64,000 bases of DNA from Polynucleobacter sp. MWH-Berg-3C6 (GTDB lineage Bacteria; Pseudomonadota; Gammaproteobacteria; Burkholderiales; Burkholderiaceae), in contig NZ_JACVPN010000005.1 of the NCBI RefSeq assembly GCF_018881855.1, forward strand, positions 62,001 to 126,000. The letters are read 5' to 3'. Made by a program: the position numbers and the translations under genes. How positions within the stretch are numbered: the first letter of the stretch is position 1; every line of letters starts with the position of its first letter. Shown here piece after piece: positions 9,996 through 18,998 of the stretch. The notes beneath the pieces were generated by a model. The model was not told where the DNA came from, ran no database searches, and saw only the letters and a list, made by a program, of their open reading frames with translations.

Positions 9996-10274
9996 TTATC
10001 TTTTAATATCTCTATAGAAGTTTTCATGAGGGCCAATAGAATCCAGATAAATAAGCCTGAGACCATCATCAATCGAATAGCCCAACAAGTAAAGCTGGCT
10101 GTTACTCTTGAACTTACAAACCAATAAGTTAGACAAATCACCCTTTTTTCTCTCACCGATAAGGGGGTTTTCTGAGATTTTGACTACAGCTTTATCAACA
10201 TCTTTAGCAGTTTTGTCATTTAGTTTTTTGTATTGTCTTGCAAATCGGCGCATTTGCATAACTGCATACGCCAT
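9996..10274 (-). CDS. RelE/ParE-family toxin
   Basis: 92 residues, basic, with the short alpha/beta pattern of the RelE/ParE fold: two N-terminal helices rich in Arg and Lys (MRRFARQYKKLNDK), an ISENPLIGERKKGDL linker and C-terminal strands ending LIYLDSIGPHENFYRDI. Members either cleave mRNA on the ribosome or inhibit gyrase; which of these applies cannot be told here. Its ATG overlaps the stop of the upstream antitoxin gene (TAATG), which is typical of coupled toxin-antitoxin operons. Confidence 0.85.
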   Translation of the reverse strand: MAYAVMQMRRFARQYKKLNDKTAKDVDKAVVKISENPLIGERKKGDLSNLLVCKFKSNSQLYLLGYSIDDGLRLIYLDSIGPHENFYRDIKR

Positions 10275-10501
10275 TAAAGCTTCCTTGAGCGAGGAATAAA
10301 TGGGGTTCCGCTCCCACGCGGTTCTGCCAAAGAGGCTAGTGACTCCATAATGAAGGAGACCGGCAAATCAGGATTATCAATTGCAGCACGACCTACTTTT
10401 GCCCAAAACTCAATTTGTCCAGCAATAGTCCGATGCTCAGCTTTAGCCTCAAGCTTAGCCAACTCGTAAAGATCATCATCAATTCTTACTGGCATGCCCA
10501 T
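10274..10501 (-). CDS. ParD-like antitoxin
   Basis: 75 residues beginning with a ribbon-helix-helix-like PVRIDDDLYELAKLEAKAEH segment, continuing with the TIAGQIEFWAKVGRAAIDNPD stretch seen in ParD-like antitoxins. The Pro/Arg-rich C terminus probably wraps the toxin. It is the first gene of the pair, and the toxin start overlaps its stop. Confidence 0.83.
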   Translation of the reverse strand: MGMPVRIDDDLYELAKLEAKAEHRTIAGQIEFWAKVGRAAIDNPDLPVSFIMESLASLAEPRGSGTPFIPRSRKL

Positions 10502-10528
10502 AGAATTCTCCCCATTTACCTAATTTTA

Positions 10529-10540
10529 CTACAAAAGTAG
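10529..10540. promoter_or_regulatory. Short inverted repeat, possible antitoxin operator
   Basis: CTAC-AAAA-GTAG lies about 28 bases upstream of the antitoxin start, where an autoregulatory operator would be expected. The arms are only four bases, so this is weak. Confidence 0.3.
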
Positions 10541-10565
10541 CAACACAGAAATGAGGGGAATTGTA

Positions 10566-10590
10566 AAAAGCCGCCCTAAGGCGGCTTTAA
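10566..10590 (-). terminator. Intrinsic terminator of the formate dehydrogenase operon
   Basis: A GC-rich hairpin (AAGCCGCC, loop, GGCGGCTT) is followed on the minus strand by a run of T. It lies about 10 bases past the fdsA stop, and so ends the fds transcript before the toxin-antitoxin genes. Confidence 0.8.
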
Positions 10591-10599
10591 TTCAGATAC

Positions 10600-13497
10600 T
10601 TATTGGGATGTGGCAACAACTTGTTGCCTTTCGGGGTCATTAGTGCCGTAACCCATGACATGAGCTACCTGCCCACCCTTCGCCAATTTGACTGCGCAGT
10701 ACTTAAATTCCGGAATCTTGCCAAAGGGATCTAAGGCAGGATTGGTGATCAAGTTTGCTGCAGCTTCATAGTAAGCAAATGGAATAAAGACCACGCCTCT
10801 TGGAGTGCCGTCATCTCTACGCACATGAATACCCACCTCACCGCGACGAGATTGAACAGTAATGACATCGCCAGCTACAACACCAAGCTGAGTCATATCT
10901 TCGCCATTCATAGACACAGTAGCCATAGGCTCGATTGCATCGAGTACAGTAGCGCGCCTTGTCATACTGCCTGTATGCCAATGCTCTAACTGACGTCCAG
11001 TGATTAGAACAAATGGATACTCACCATCAGGTCTTTCGTTTGCAGGAATGATATCTGCAGGAACGAGTTTTACTTTTCCATCAGGAGTAGCAAAGGAATC
11101 ATCAAACACAATTGGGCGACCTGGGTCTTCGGCTGAAAGGCATGGATAGGTAACGCTCGATTCCTTTTCGAGGCGCTCCCAGGTTATACCATTGATGGCA
11201 CCATGCATGGCTTGGCGCATCTCGTCATAGACTGCTGCAACACCAGCATCAGGTCCTTGGTAATTCCAATTCAGACCCATACGCTTAGCAATTTCTTGAA
11301 TGATCCATAAGTCTGGCTTTGCATCGCCTGGTGGCTCGATTGCTTTTTTGCCCATCTGTACCATACGATCAGTATTGCTTGCGGTACCCACCTTCTCTGG
11401 CCAAGCACTTGCTGGCAAGACCACATCGGCCAGTAGCGCTGTTTCTGTCATAAAGATGTCTTGCACGACTAAATGCTCAAGTGATGCCAGTGCGTGACGT
11501 GCATGATTTAAGTCAGGATCACTCATTGCAGGATTTTCACCTTCGACATACATGCCACGAATCTTATCGGGGTCGCTATCGGGCGCAGTGATCTTATGCA
11601 TGATCTCTACTACGGTATAGCCAGGCTTTTTATCTAGCGGAGTACCCCAGAATTTTTCAAACCATGCATGAGCCTCTGGATTATCAACACGCTGATAGTT
11701 CGGGAACATCATCGGAATCAAACCAGCATCACTAGCGCCTTGGACGTTGTTCTGTCCACGCAATGGATGCAAACCAGATCCTGGCTTACCAATTTGACCA
11801 GTAATACTCACCAAGGCAATTAAGCAACGCGCATTATCTGTGCCATGAACGTGTTGGCTAACACCCATGCCCCACAAAATCATCGCTGACTTGGTAGTTG
11901 CAAATTCTCTTGCCACTTCACGCAATGTCTCTGCTGGAATGCCGCAGATTGGCGCCATAGCTTCAGGACTATAGCCCTTAATATTTTCTTTTAAGGCTTC
12001 GAAGTTATTGGCACGGTTTTTAATGAACTCTTGATCTGCCAAACCCTCTTCAATAATCGTATAGATCATGGCATTGAGCATCGCCACATCAGTGTCGGGC
12101 TTGAACTGCATCGTACGCCAAGCATGCTTACCAATTTCAGTCATACGTGGATCGCAAAGCACAATCTTTGCACCACGTTTAGCAGCATTCTTAAACCAAG
12201 TAGCAGCTACTGGATGGTTGGCTGTTGGGTTAGATCCAATCAACATGATCAAGCTAGAGTGCTCGACATCATTTACTTGATTACTTACCGCGCCAGAGCC
12301 AACACCCTCCAGGAGTGCGGCTACAGAAGATGCATGGCAAAGACGGGTGCAATGATCTACGTTATTGCTACCAAATCCTGTACGCACTAGCTTTTGAAAT
12401 AAATAAGCCTCTTCGTTACTCCCCTTAGCAGAACCAAAGCCAGCCAATACTTTTAAGCCGTGTTTATCTTTGAGTTTCTTCAGACCGCCGCCGGCCAGTT
12501 CCAAAGCCTCTTCCCAAGTTGCTTCACGGAAGATATTGGACCAATCTTGTGGGTTCTGAATCGCCGTCTCATCCTTAGGCACACCAGCCTTGCGAATGAG
12601 AGGCTTTGTGAGGCGCTGTGGATTATGGATGTAATCCATACCAAAGCGGCCTTTAACGCAAAGGCGATTATGGTTAGCAGGTCCATCACGACCTTCAACG
12701 CTAACAATCTTTTCATCTTTCACGTTATAGGTGATCTGGCAACCAACACCGCAGAATGGGCAAACAGAATCGACTTTACGGTCAACGGTCTGTGAACCAA
12801 TTAAACCTTTAGGCATCAATGCACCGGTTGGGCAGGCTTGTACACATTCGCCACAAGCAACACAGGTGCTATCACCCATTGGATCATTGAGATCGAAAAC
12901 AATTTCACTATGCGCGCCACGCATGGCGTAGCCGATAACATCGTTTACCTGCTCTTCACGACAAGCGCGTACACAACGGTTACATTGAATACAAGCATCT
13001 AGGTTTACCGCCATCGCTGGGTGCGATACGTCGTTGGCTACCTTCTCACGACGCAATGCTTTGAGCTCTGGACGGACTGTAACGTCCATGCGACTTGCCC
13101 AAGTACTGAGTTCACCATGCTGATTTTTTTGTTCTTCTGCTTTGCTGTCTCCAACCCACTTAAATCCTTCGTCTGGCATGTCTGATAACAACATTTCCAG
13201 AACTAATTTTTGACTCTTTACAGCACGCTCGCTATTGGCTTTGACTTCCATGCCTGGAGTAGCGCTTCTGCAGCAGCTCGGGGCTAATGTACGTTCACCA
13301 TTGATTTCAACTACGCAAGCACGGCAGTTACCGTCAGGACGATAGCCATCTTTAAAGCATAGATGGGGAATATCGATACCGTGACGTTTAGCAGCCTTGA
13401 GAATGGTTTCACCTTCATAGGAAACAATTGTCTTGCCGTCTAGCTTGAACTCAACGGTTGGTAATTCGAGTTCTTTTGGATTGGTTGGTGCGTTCAT
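10600..13497 (-). CDS. fdsA: NAD-dependent formate dehydrogenase, molybdenum catalytic subunit
   Basis: 965 residues. It oxidises formate to CO2 and passes electrons through Fe-S clusters to the diaphorase subunit. It has an N-terminal [2Fe-2S] domain (Cys47, 58, 61, 75). Two ferredoxin clusters follow (CIQCNRCVRAC from 169 and CVACGECVQAC from 212), then a molybdopterin-proximal [4Fe-4S] site (Cys246, 249, 253, 280) and the bis-MGD domain. The metal ligand is Cys387 in RLCHASS, not selenocysteine. The C-terminal dinucleotide-binding domain (TGRQLEHWHTGSMTRR) is complete. It lies 21 bases after the fused diaphorase gene, so the two are one operon. Confidence 0.94.
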   Translation of the reverse strand: MNAPTNPKELELPTVEFKLDGKTIVSYEGETILKAAKRHGIDIPHLCFKDGYRPDGNCRACVVEINGERTLAPSCCRSATPGMEVKANSERAVKSQKLVLEMLLSDMPDEGFKWVGDSKAEEQKNQHGELSTWASRMDVTVRPELKALRREKVANDVSHPAMAVNLDACIQCNRCVRACREEQVNDVIGYAMRGAHSEIVFDLNDPMGDSTCVACGECVQACPTGALMPKGLIGSQTVDRKVDSVCPFCGVGCQITYNVKDEKIVSVEGRDGPANHNRLCVKGRFGMDYIHNPQRLTKPLIRKAGVPKDETAIQNPQDWSNIFREATWEEALELAGGGLKKLKDKHGLKVLAGFGSAKGSNEEAYLFQKLVRTGFGSNNVDHCTRLCHASSVAALLEGVGSGAVSNQVNDVEHSSLIMLIGSNPTANHPVAATWFKNAAKRGAKIVLCDPRMTEIGKHAWRTMQFKPDTDVAMLNAMIYTIIEEGLADQEFIKNRANNFEALKENIKGYSPEAMAPICGIPAETLREVAREFATTKSAMILWGMGVSQHVHGTDNARCLIALVSITGQIGKPGSGLHPLRGQNNVQGASDAGLIPMMFPNYQRVDNPEAHAWFEKFWGTPLDKKPGYTVVEIMHKITAPDSDPDKIRGMYVEGENPAMSDPDLNHARHALASLEHLVVQDIFMTETALLADVVLPASAWPEKVGTASNTDRMVQMGKKAIEPPGDAKPDLWIIQEIAKRMGLNWNYQGPDAGVAAVYDEMRQAMHGAINGITWERLEKESSVTYPCLSAEDPGRPIVFDDSFATPDGKVKLVPADIIPANERPDGEYPFVLITGRQLEHWHTGSMTRRATVLDAIEPMATVSMNGEDMTQLGVVAGDVITVQSRRGEVGIHVRRDDGTPRGVVFIPFAYYEAAANLITNPALDPFGKIPEFKYCAVKLAKGGQVAHVMGYGTNDPERQQVVATSQ

Positions 13498-13518
13498 GTT
13501 TGTCTCGTCTTTCCCTAT

Positions 13519-15321
13519 TTAGGCTACTTCTTGTGGGAAATATTTATGAATACAACGAATGGGATTAGGTGCTGCCTGACCTAGGCCACAGATAGAGGCA
13601 TCAACCATGACAGTTGCTAAATCTTCTAAGGTATCTTGATCCCAGGATTTGGCTTGCATAAGTTTTGCAGCTTTGCCAGTACCAACACGACATGGAGTGC
13701 ATTGACCACAGCTCTCATGCTCGAAGAAGTGCATCACATTGAGCGCCATATCACGGGCTTTATCTTTATCACTAAACACCATGACTGCTGCTGAACCGAT
13801 AAAGCAGCCATACGGTTGCAGGGTATCAAAGTCCAATGGAATGTCATTCATCGTAGCCGGCAAAATACCGCCCGATGCACCGCCCGGTAAATAACCATAG
13901 AACTGGTGGCCATCTTGCATGCCGCCACAGTACTCATCAATGAGTTCCTGGATAGTGATCCCGGCTGGAGCCAGCTTCACGCCCGGCTTTTTAACGCGAC
14001 CGCTGACACTAAAGCTACGCAAGCCTTTGCGATCATGTCTACCAAAAGAACTAAACCACTCAGGGCCACGTTGCACAATATCGCGCACCCAATAGAGAGT
14101 CTCAAAGTTATGTTCTAGAGTTGGTCTTCCAAATAAACCAACCTGCGCAATATAAGGAGGACGCATGCGTGGCTCACCACGCTTACCTTCAATACTCTCA
14201 ATCATTGCGGATTCTTCACCGCAAATGTAGGCGCCTGCTCCACGACGTAATTCAATCGTTGGCAACTTAAATGGAGGATTGGCTTTGAGTTTGGCTAATT
14301 CAGCCTCAAGGAGTTCACGGCAGCCGTGATACTCATCGCGCAAATAGATATAACAAGCATCAATACCAACAACATTTGCGGCAACCAACAAGCCTTCTAA
14401 GAAACGGTGTGGATCACGCTCTAAGTAAGTACGGTCTTTGAATGTTCCTGGCTCACCTTCGTCAATATTGACAGCCATCAGTTTTGGCGCAACTTGATCT
14501 TTCACAATGCGCCACTTGCGCCCTGCTGGAAATCCGGCACCACCAAGGCCACGCAAGCCAGAACTTTCCATCGCCTTAATAATGCTTTCAGCATCGCGCT
14601 TACCATCGATAATTTCTTTTGCAAGGGCATAACCACCTTGAGCGCGATAGGATTCATATCCCACATAGTCAGGAGATAAGGCTTGATTTTCGCCTTGCGG
14701 AGAAACACCCTGCTCGGCTAAAGATGCTGGATCAAAGTTCGCATTATCTTTAGCCATTGGCTGAGTTGTTAAGCCATTCTTCACTGCAGCTTGCACTTTA
14801 TCTGTTGTCGCAAAGAGCACTGGATATTGGTGCACTACTGCAACTGGAGCTTGCTCACAGCGCCCTACGCATGGGGCTGCAATGACTTTGACATTCGGGT
14901 TACCTAAAACTGTTGGGAGCTTTGCTAATAAGTTTTGCGCACCAGCCAACTCACAGGCGATACCATCGCACACGCGCACAGTGATATCCGCTACTGGGTC
15001 ATTGCCACGTACGACTTCAAAGTGGTGATAGAAAGTTGCTACCTCATACACTTCAGCCATGGGCAAATTCATTTCTTTTGCCAGAGCAACTAAATGACGA
15101 TCATGCAAAGCCCGATATTCATCATTGAGCTTGTGGAGATTTTCAATGAGCAAATCACGACGATGTGGCGCATTGCCAATCAGTTGTCGCACTTCCGCTA
15201 GCGATGCATCGTCTGCTTGACGACCTTTGAGTTTGCTCTTACGACGAATGGTCTCCCTCAAATCATCTGCAGTAGCAATGGCAACTGCTTTGACTTCTCC
15301 GGAAGGCTTTGGGTGATTCAT
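13519..15321 (-). CDS. NAD-dependent formate dehydrogenase diaphorase subunit, FdsG-FdsB (NuoE-NuoF) fusion
   Basis: 600 residues joining two parts that are separate genes in Cupriavidus necator. The N-terminal about 190 residues are NuoE/FdsG-like, with a thioredoxin-fold [2Fe-2S] site (CDGIAC and CVGRC). After a linker, residues about 220-600 are NuoF/FdsB-like, with the FMN/NADH site GLGGAGFPAGRKW, the GAYICGEESAM block and a [4Fe-4S] site (CGQCTPC plus SICGLG). It accepts electrons from FdsA and reduces NAD+ in the cytoplasm. No fdsC (fdhD-like) or fdsD gene adjoins the operon. Confidence 0.93.
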   Translation of the reverse strand: MNHPKPSGEVKAVAIATADDLRETIRRKSKLKGRQADDASLAEVRQLIGNAPHRRDLLIENLHKLNDEYRALHDRHLVALAKEMNLPMAEVYEVATFYHHFEVVRGNDPVADITVRVCDGIACELAGAQNLLAKLPTVLGNPNVKVIAAPCVGRCEQAPVAVVHQYPVLFATTDKVQAAVKNGLTTQPMAKDNANFDPASLAEQGVSPQGENQALSPDYVGYESYRAQGGYALAKEIIDGKRDAESIIKAMESSGLRGLGGAGFPAGRKWRIVKDQVAPKLMAVNIDEGEPGTFKDRTYLERDPHRFLEGLLVAANVVGIDACYIYLRDEYHGCRELLEAELAKLKANPPFKLPTIELRRGAGAYICGEESAMIESIEGKRGEPRMRPPYIAQVGLFGRPTLEHNFETLYWVRDIVQRGPEWFSSFGRHDRKGLRSFSVSGRVKKPGVKLAPAGITIQELIDEYCGGMQDGHQFYGYLPGGASGGILPATMNDIPLDFDTLQPYGCFIGSAAVMVFSDKDKARDMALNVMHFFEHESCGQCTPCRVGTGKAAKLMQAKSWDQDTLEDLATVMVDASICGLGQAAPNPIRCIHKYFPQEVA

Positions 15322-15495
15322 AGTATGTAGTCTCTAATTTTTATACTTGTCTTGCCATTAAGCGCATAAGCATTCCCGATCAGACAAGACTGGACTTGCC
15401 CTAGTGGAAATGCAAATAATCGCTTGATTTTGGGTTATTTCACCCAGCATGTCCTTGACGGCGCTCAAGGGAATGAATTAAGGGTTTACCCTAAG

Positions 15496-15714
15496 CTATA
15501 GCATGGATGGGTATGGTCTATCGCCCGGGGGATTGGAGTAATCCAACTTGCGCTCATATACCCTAGCCTTGAAGCAGTCTTGATAGCCCTTGCTACCAAT
15601 CTGCCAGCCTATAGAAGTGCAGTCCTCTTGAGCGGCAGATTCAATAGAACCACAGCCTACAAGCATGGTGGCAACGGTGGCCATAATGAGGATTGATAGT
15701 TTTCGTAAATTCAT
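15496..15714 (-). CDS. Small lipoprotein
   Basis: 72 residues with a short basic start, a hydrophobic segment and a lipobox (MLVGC), so it should be lipid-anchored after processing at that Cys. Two further Cys in the mature part could form a disulfide. It lies 10 bases after the AsmA-like gene and is probably cotranscribed with it. No function recognised. Confidence 0.7.
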   Translation of the reverse strand: MNLRKLSILIMATVATMLVGCGSIESAAQEDCTSIGWQIGSKGYQDCFKARVYERKLDYSNPPGDRPYPSML

Positions 15715-15723
15715 GGCTCAAGT

Positions 15724-18144
15724 CTACTTGATTCTGATCTCAACATCGAGAGGAATGCCCTCTTTTCCAGCTTCAGCCGACTTTACATCTCCAATGACAA
15801 TCCGATCCTTCAAAGCTGGATTTGCCTTGATCATCAAATCATAAGCAATCGTAGCTCTGGTTTTCGCTAATTCTTTAAGCTGGGCATCACTCACATCAAT
15901 GTCAGCAATAAGCTCTGAACGCAATTGCTGGTTGCGCGCTTCTCCATCCGGCAACATTAACAAGCGTTGACCCAATTTAATACGACCAACGTATTGTGCA
16001 TAGGCAGCTTTCAAGCCAGATTGCACTCTTGGATCAGATAGACTCGGAACGGGTACAGGATCACCTGCCGTTAATTTAAAACCAGCCTCTTTCAAAATAG
16101 CGGTATCTGCTTTTGCTCTTGCTAACTCTTGCTTATCTTGAGTAGGGTCATATGTACCAATAATTTCTAAACTCGAGTTTGGACGCTTCACCAAGTACTC
16201 GCCAAACTTTTCCAGGCGATCTTGGTCGGCAGGCAAGAAGACTGCTTCACCGGGTAAAACATTGACTCCTTCATTACTACCCATTCCAAGAATCGATGCC
16301 AAGGCCCTAAAGGGAGCAGTAGCAATATTGGTCAGTACATTACTAATAGCCTGCCAAACTAAACCGCTAGCGCTAAATTCTGGTGAATCCACATTGCCCG
16401 CTATACGAACGGTTACATCAATGGTGTCATCAGCATCCTCTAATAATGCAATCGCCAATCCCAAGGGCAATTTTTTACCCTTGAAGTCTGGCACCTCATC
16501 GCCCAGCACTACCTTCTTAATAATGATTTGATTGCTGCCGTTGAGCTCGCCATCCTTGGCACGGTAATTCAGATTCAGGTTTAAGCGCCCATCAGTAATT
16601 TGATAGCCTGCAAAGTTCATTACTGCTGGATTAAATGTAGTGAGCGGGAGATTGCGAAAATTCATTGCGATATCGTGATTACGACGAGGGTCATCAAATG
16701 AGGCTTGACCCTTAGTTCTCATACTGCCCGAGCCCGCCACTACCCCATCCATTGCCACACTAGCAAAACGTCCTGGGGTATTGCTAACACCTATTAAAGT
16801 AGCGTTGAACTTCTTAATATCAACCTTAAAGTGAGGTCGCATCGCCAAATCAGAAAACAGAACTTCGCCATCCTTCAGATTGAGGGAGCGCATATCTAAA
16901 AGAAATGGGGTCTTTGCCGATTCTGTAGCAACTTCCTGCTCTGCCTTGTCGCTTTGGGGCTTAGAAAATAATCTACGGAAATTAGATAAGCCTTCTTCGT
17001 TAATTTCAAAACGCAGTGTTGGACGATCGACAAGCAAATCATCAATTGTCAGACTAGTTCCGGCAGACTGTTTGGCTGACTTAATGAGCTTGTATTCCAA
17101 CTGACGGAACTCAGCTGTCTTCCAGCGAATCAATGGGATTTTTTCGCCCTTTTCTGTCACTGCCAAATCAATTAAATGAACGTCACCTGCAATGATGTCT
17201 GCATCCGCACCAAGTTTGACTGCTAAGTCGGCATTCATGAGTCCGCTTTGAGCTGTTAATTCTTTATTAGCAGGAAGCATGGATACGATAGGTGCCAAGG
17301 ACAAATTTTCAATATTGATCTTGCCATCTATCGCCTTGGATACAGTATTAAGATCCCAGTGAGAGCGCAGGCTTCCTTGGTCCAACTGCAGATCCAATTG
17401 CAAGCCTAGGGCGCCTGGGCTTGGATTGTCTAGACCCCCTGCAATCGTTACACGATTAAAGGCAATTGTTTTGTTAATACCCGGTATCAATAACTCCAAG
17501 GAACCTAAGTTGAAGTCGTACTGACCACGCACACCCGAGACAACGCCATTTTTGTCATAGTTCGCCACCTTGAGTAGCTTCATCGAGAAAGGCTTGAGCT
17601 CCTCTTTTAAATTAGAAGCAGCATCAATCAAACTGAAGGATGCTGAATTGACCTCCAATTGATCAACAGAAATCTTCAGCGGCTGCTTCACCTCTTTAGT
17701 ATCTGCTCGGGGGAGATTCTTCTCAACCGCTCGGATGAATTCTTGCCAATTCCAAAGTACCGTCTCAGCAGATCTTCCTTTAGCCGCTCTTTTTTCAACC
17801 AGGAGCTTCGGCTCTTCAAGAGCAATCTCATCAAACCCGATCTCTCCCATAGCTAACTTGGTCCACTTTAGAGAAACCAATAGCTTCTTAAATTGCAGGA
17901 GATTACCGCCGTTTTTTGCCAGATGAAGACCTTCGATCTCTACTTGCAAGCGCAAAGGAGAAAGACTGAGATCCTGATAAGCAATGTCATAGCCAATCTT
18001 GTTGCCATACTCAGCAACAGACTTTTTGATAAATCCAGGAATAAACAAATGGGCGCCAGCCCAGAAAAAAGTGGCGAGCAACAAACATACGACTGCCAAT
18101 CGCAGGACCCATGCCTTGAATAGGGAAAAATTAAATTGAGCCAT
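15724..18144 (-). CDS. AsmA-like DUF748 protein
   Basis: 806 residues with one N-terminal membrane anchor (about residues 12-32) and a long beta-rich periplasmic part with DUF748 features. The C terminus (LVKRPNSSLEIIGTYDPTQD followed by a helix) resembles the OmpA-like end of these proteins. AsmA-family proteins bridge the periplasm and are linked to outer-membrane lipid or protein homeostasis; the substrate here is unknown. Divergent from the next gene, with about 75 bases between them. Confidence 0.82.
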   Translation of the reverse strand: MAQFNFSLFKAWVLRLAVVCLLLATFFWAGAHLFIPGFIKKSVAEYGNKIGYDIAYQDLSLSPLRLQVEIEGLHLAKNGGNLLQFKKLLVSLKWTKLAMGEIGFDEIALEEPKLLVEKRAAKGRSAETVLWNWQEFIRAVEKNLPRADTKEVKQPLKISVDQLEVNSASFSLIDAASNLKEELKPFSMKLLKVANYDKNGVVSGVRGQYDFNLGSLELLIPGINKTIAFNRVTIAGGLDNPSPGALGLQLDLQLDQGSLRSHWDLNTVSKAIDGKINIENLSLAPIVSMLPANKELTAQSGLMNADLAVKLGADADIIAGDVHLIDLAVTEKGEKIPLIRWKTAEFRQLEYKLIKSAKQSAGTSLTIDDLLVDRPTLRFEINEEGLSNFRRLFSKPQSDKAEQEVATESAKTPFLLDMRSLNLKDGEVLFSDLAMRPHFKVDIKKFNATLIGVSNTPGRFASVAMDGVVAGSGSMRTKGQASFDDPRRNHDIAMNFRNLPLTTFNPAVMNFAGYQITDGRLNLNLNYRAKDGELNGSNQIIIKKVVLGDEVPDFKGKKLPLGLAIALLEDADDTIDVTVRIAGNVDSPEFSASGLVWQAISNVLTNIATAPFRALASILGMGSNEGVNVLPGEAVFLPADQDRLEKFGEYLVKRPNSSLEIIGTYDPTQDKQELARAKADTAILKEAGFKLTAGDPVPVPSLSDPRVQSGLKAAYAQYVGRIKLGQRLLMLPDGEARNQQLRSELIADIDVSDAQLKELAKTRATIAYDLMIKANPALKDRIVIGDVKSAEAGKEGIPLDVEIRIK

Positions 18145-18220
18145 CTACTTGTATATTTTTGGCAATATCAGTAAAAATTAAAATTATCATAGAACAATCA
18201 ATATAAACCCAGGAGAGTCC

Positions 18221-18814
18221 ATGAAACGCCTAAACCAATATATTGCAACCTTATTAGTTTGCCTTGCTACCTTATTAGGCGGCAACCCTGCTTTAGCTCA
18301 AAATGCAGATGGGTTTATCGACCTCATTGACGGAGTCAGCTTAGAGGGTTGGAATATTGTTGGCAATGCAAATTGGGTCATTGGTAATGGAATCATCGAA
18401 GGAAATAAACCGAATGGATATTTAGTCAGCACGAAAAGTTATAAAAATTTTATTATTCGCGCAGAGTTTTGGGCAGGGTCAGACACTAATAGTGGAATCT
18501 TTATTCGTTGCCAAGACCCCACCAAGATTGCAGCGGCAACTTCATATGAGGTCAATATTTGGGATACCCGCCCTGGCCAAGAATATTCCACCGGAGCAAT
18601 TGTGGATGTAGCCAAAGTGAATCCTATTTATAAAGCCGGCGGTCGTTGGAACACTATGGAGATTGTTGCCAATGGCTCGCACTTTAAAGTCACTCTCAAT
18701 GGCGAGGTTACGGTAGCAGATGCTCAAGACAGCAAGTTTGCTGATGGCCCTATTGCCATTCAATCGGCAGGCGGTGTAGTGAAGTTTAAGAAACTACAAA
18801 TTAAGCCGATGTAA
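18221..18814 (+). CDS. Secreted DUF1080 (3-keto-disaccharide hydrolase-like) protein
   Basis: 197 residues: signal peptide ending NPALAQ, then a single DUF1080/LamG-like jelly roll (FIDLIDGVSLEGWNIVG, GIFIRCQDP, GRWNTMEIVANGSHFKV and GPIAIQSAGG). Members bind or hydrolyse modified sugars outside the cytoplasm; the activity here is inferred only from the family. A GGAG precedes the start. Monocistronic. Confidence 0.85.
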   Translation: MKRLNQYIATLLVCLATLLGGNPALAQNADGFIDLIDGVSLEGWNIVGNANWVIGNGIIEGNKPNGYLVSTKSYKNFIIRAEFWAGSDTNSGIFIRCQDPTKIAAATSYEVNIWDTRPGQEYSTGAIVDVAKVNPIYKAGGRWNTMEIVANGSHFKVTLNGEVTVADAQDSKFADGPIAIQSAGGVVKFKKLQIKPM

Positions 18815-18828
18815 TCCAGTTGTAAATG

Positions 18829-18852
18829 AAAAAACCACCCGAGGGTGGTTTA
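18829..18852 (-). terminator. Intrinsic terminator after tRNA-Ser
   Basis: AACCACCC/GGGTGGTT hairpin followed on the minus strand by six T, about 10 bases beyond the tRNA 3' end. It also ends near the stop of the plus-strand DUF1080 gene, but the plus-strand T run is poor. Confidence 0.75.
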
Positions 18853-18861
18853 GATACTGCT

Positions 18862-18952
18862 TGGCGGAAGGGGCGGGATTCGAACCCGCGGTAGGCTATT
18901 AACCTACGCACGCTTTCCAGGCGTGTGACTTAAACCGCTCATCCACCCTTCC
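18862..18952 (-). tRNA. tRNA-Ser (GGA)
   Basis: 91 nt including encoded CCA. The 7-bp acceptor stem GGAAGGG/CCCTTCC, a GGTTCGAATCC T arm, a long variable arm and the anticodon loop CTGGAAA with anticodon GGA (18918-18916) identify it as a serine tRNA. Confidence 0.95.
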
Positions 18953-18998
18953 GGAATCGATGATTATACGATTGCCGAAAGGGTTTAGCCTTAAAAGC

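Noticed and set aside
12031..12390. 119-residue plus-strand ORF inside fdsA
   Set aside because: Antisense to a conserved, motif-complete formate dehydrogenase gene; no ribosome site or family features.
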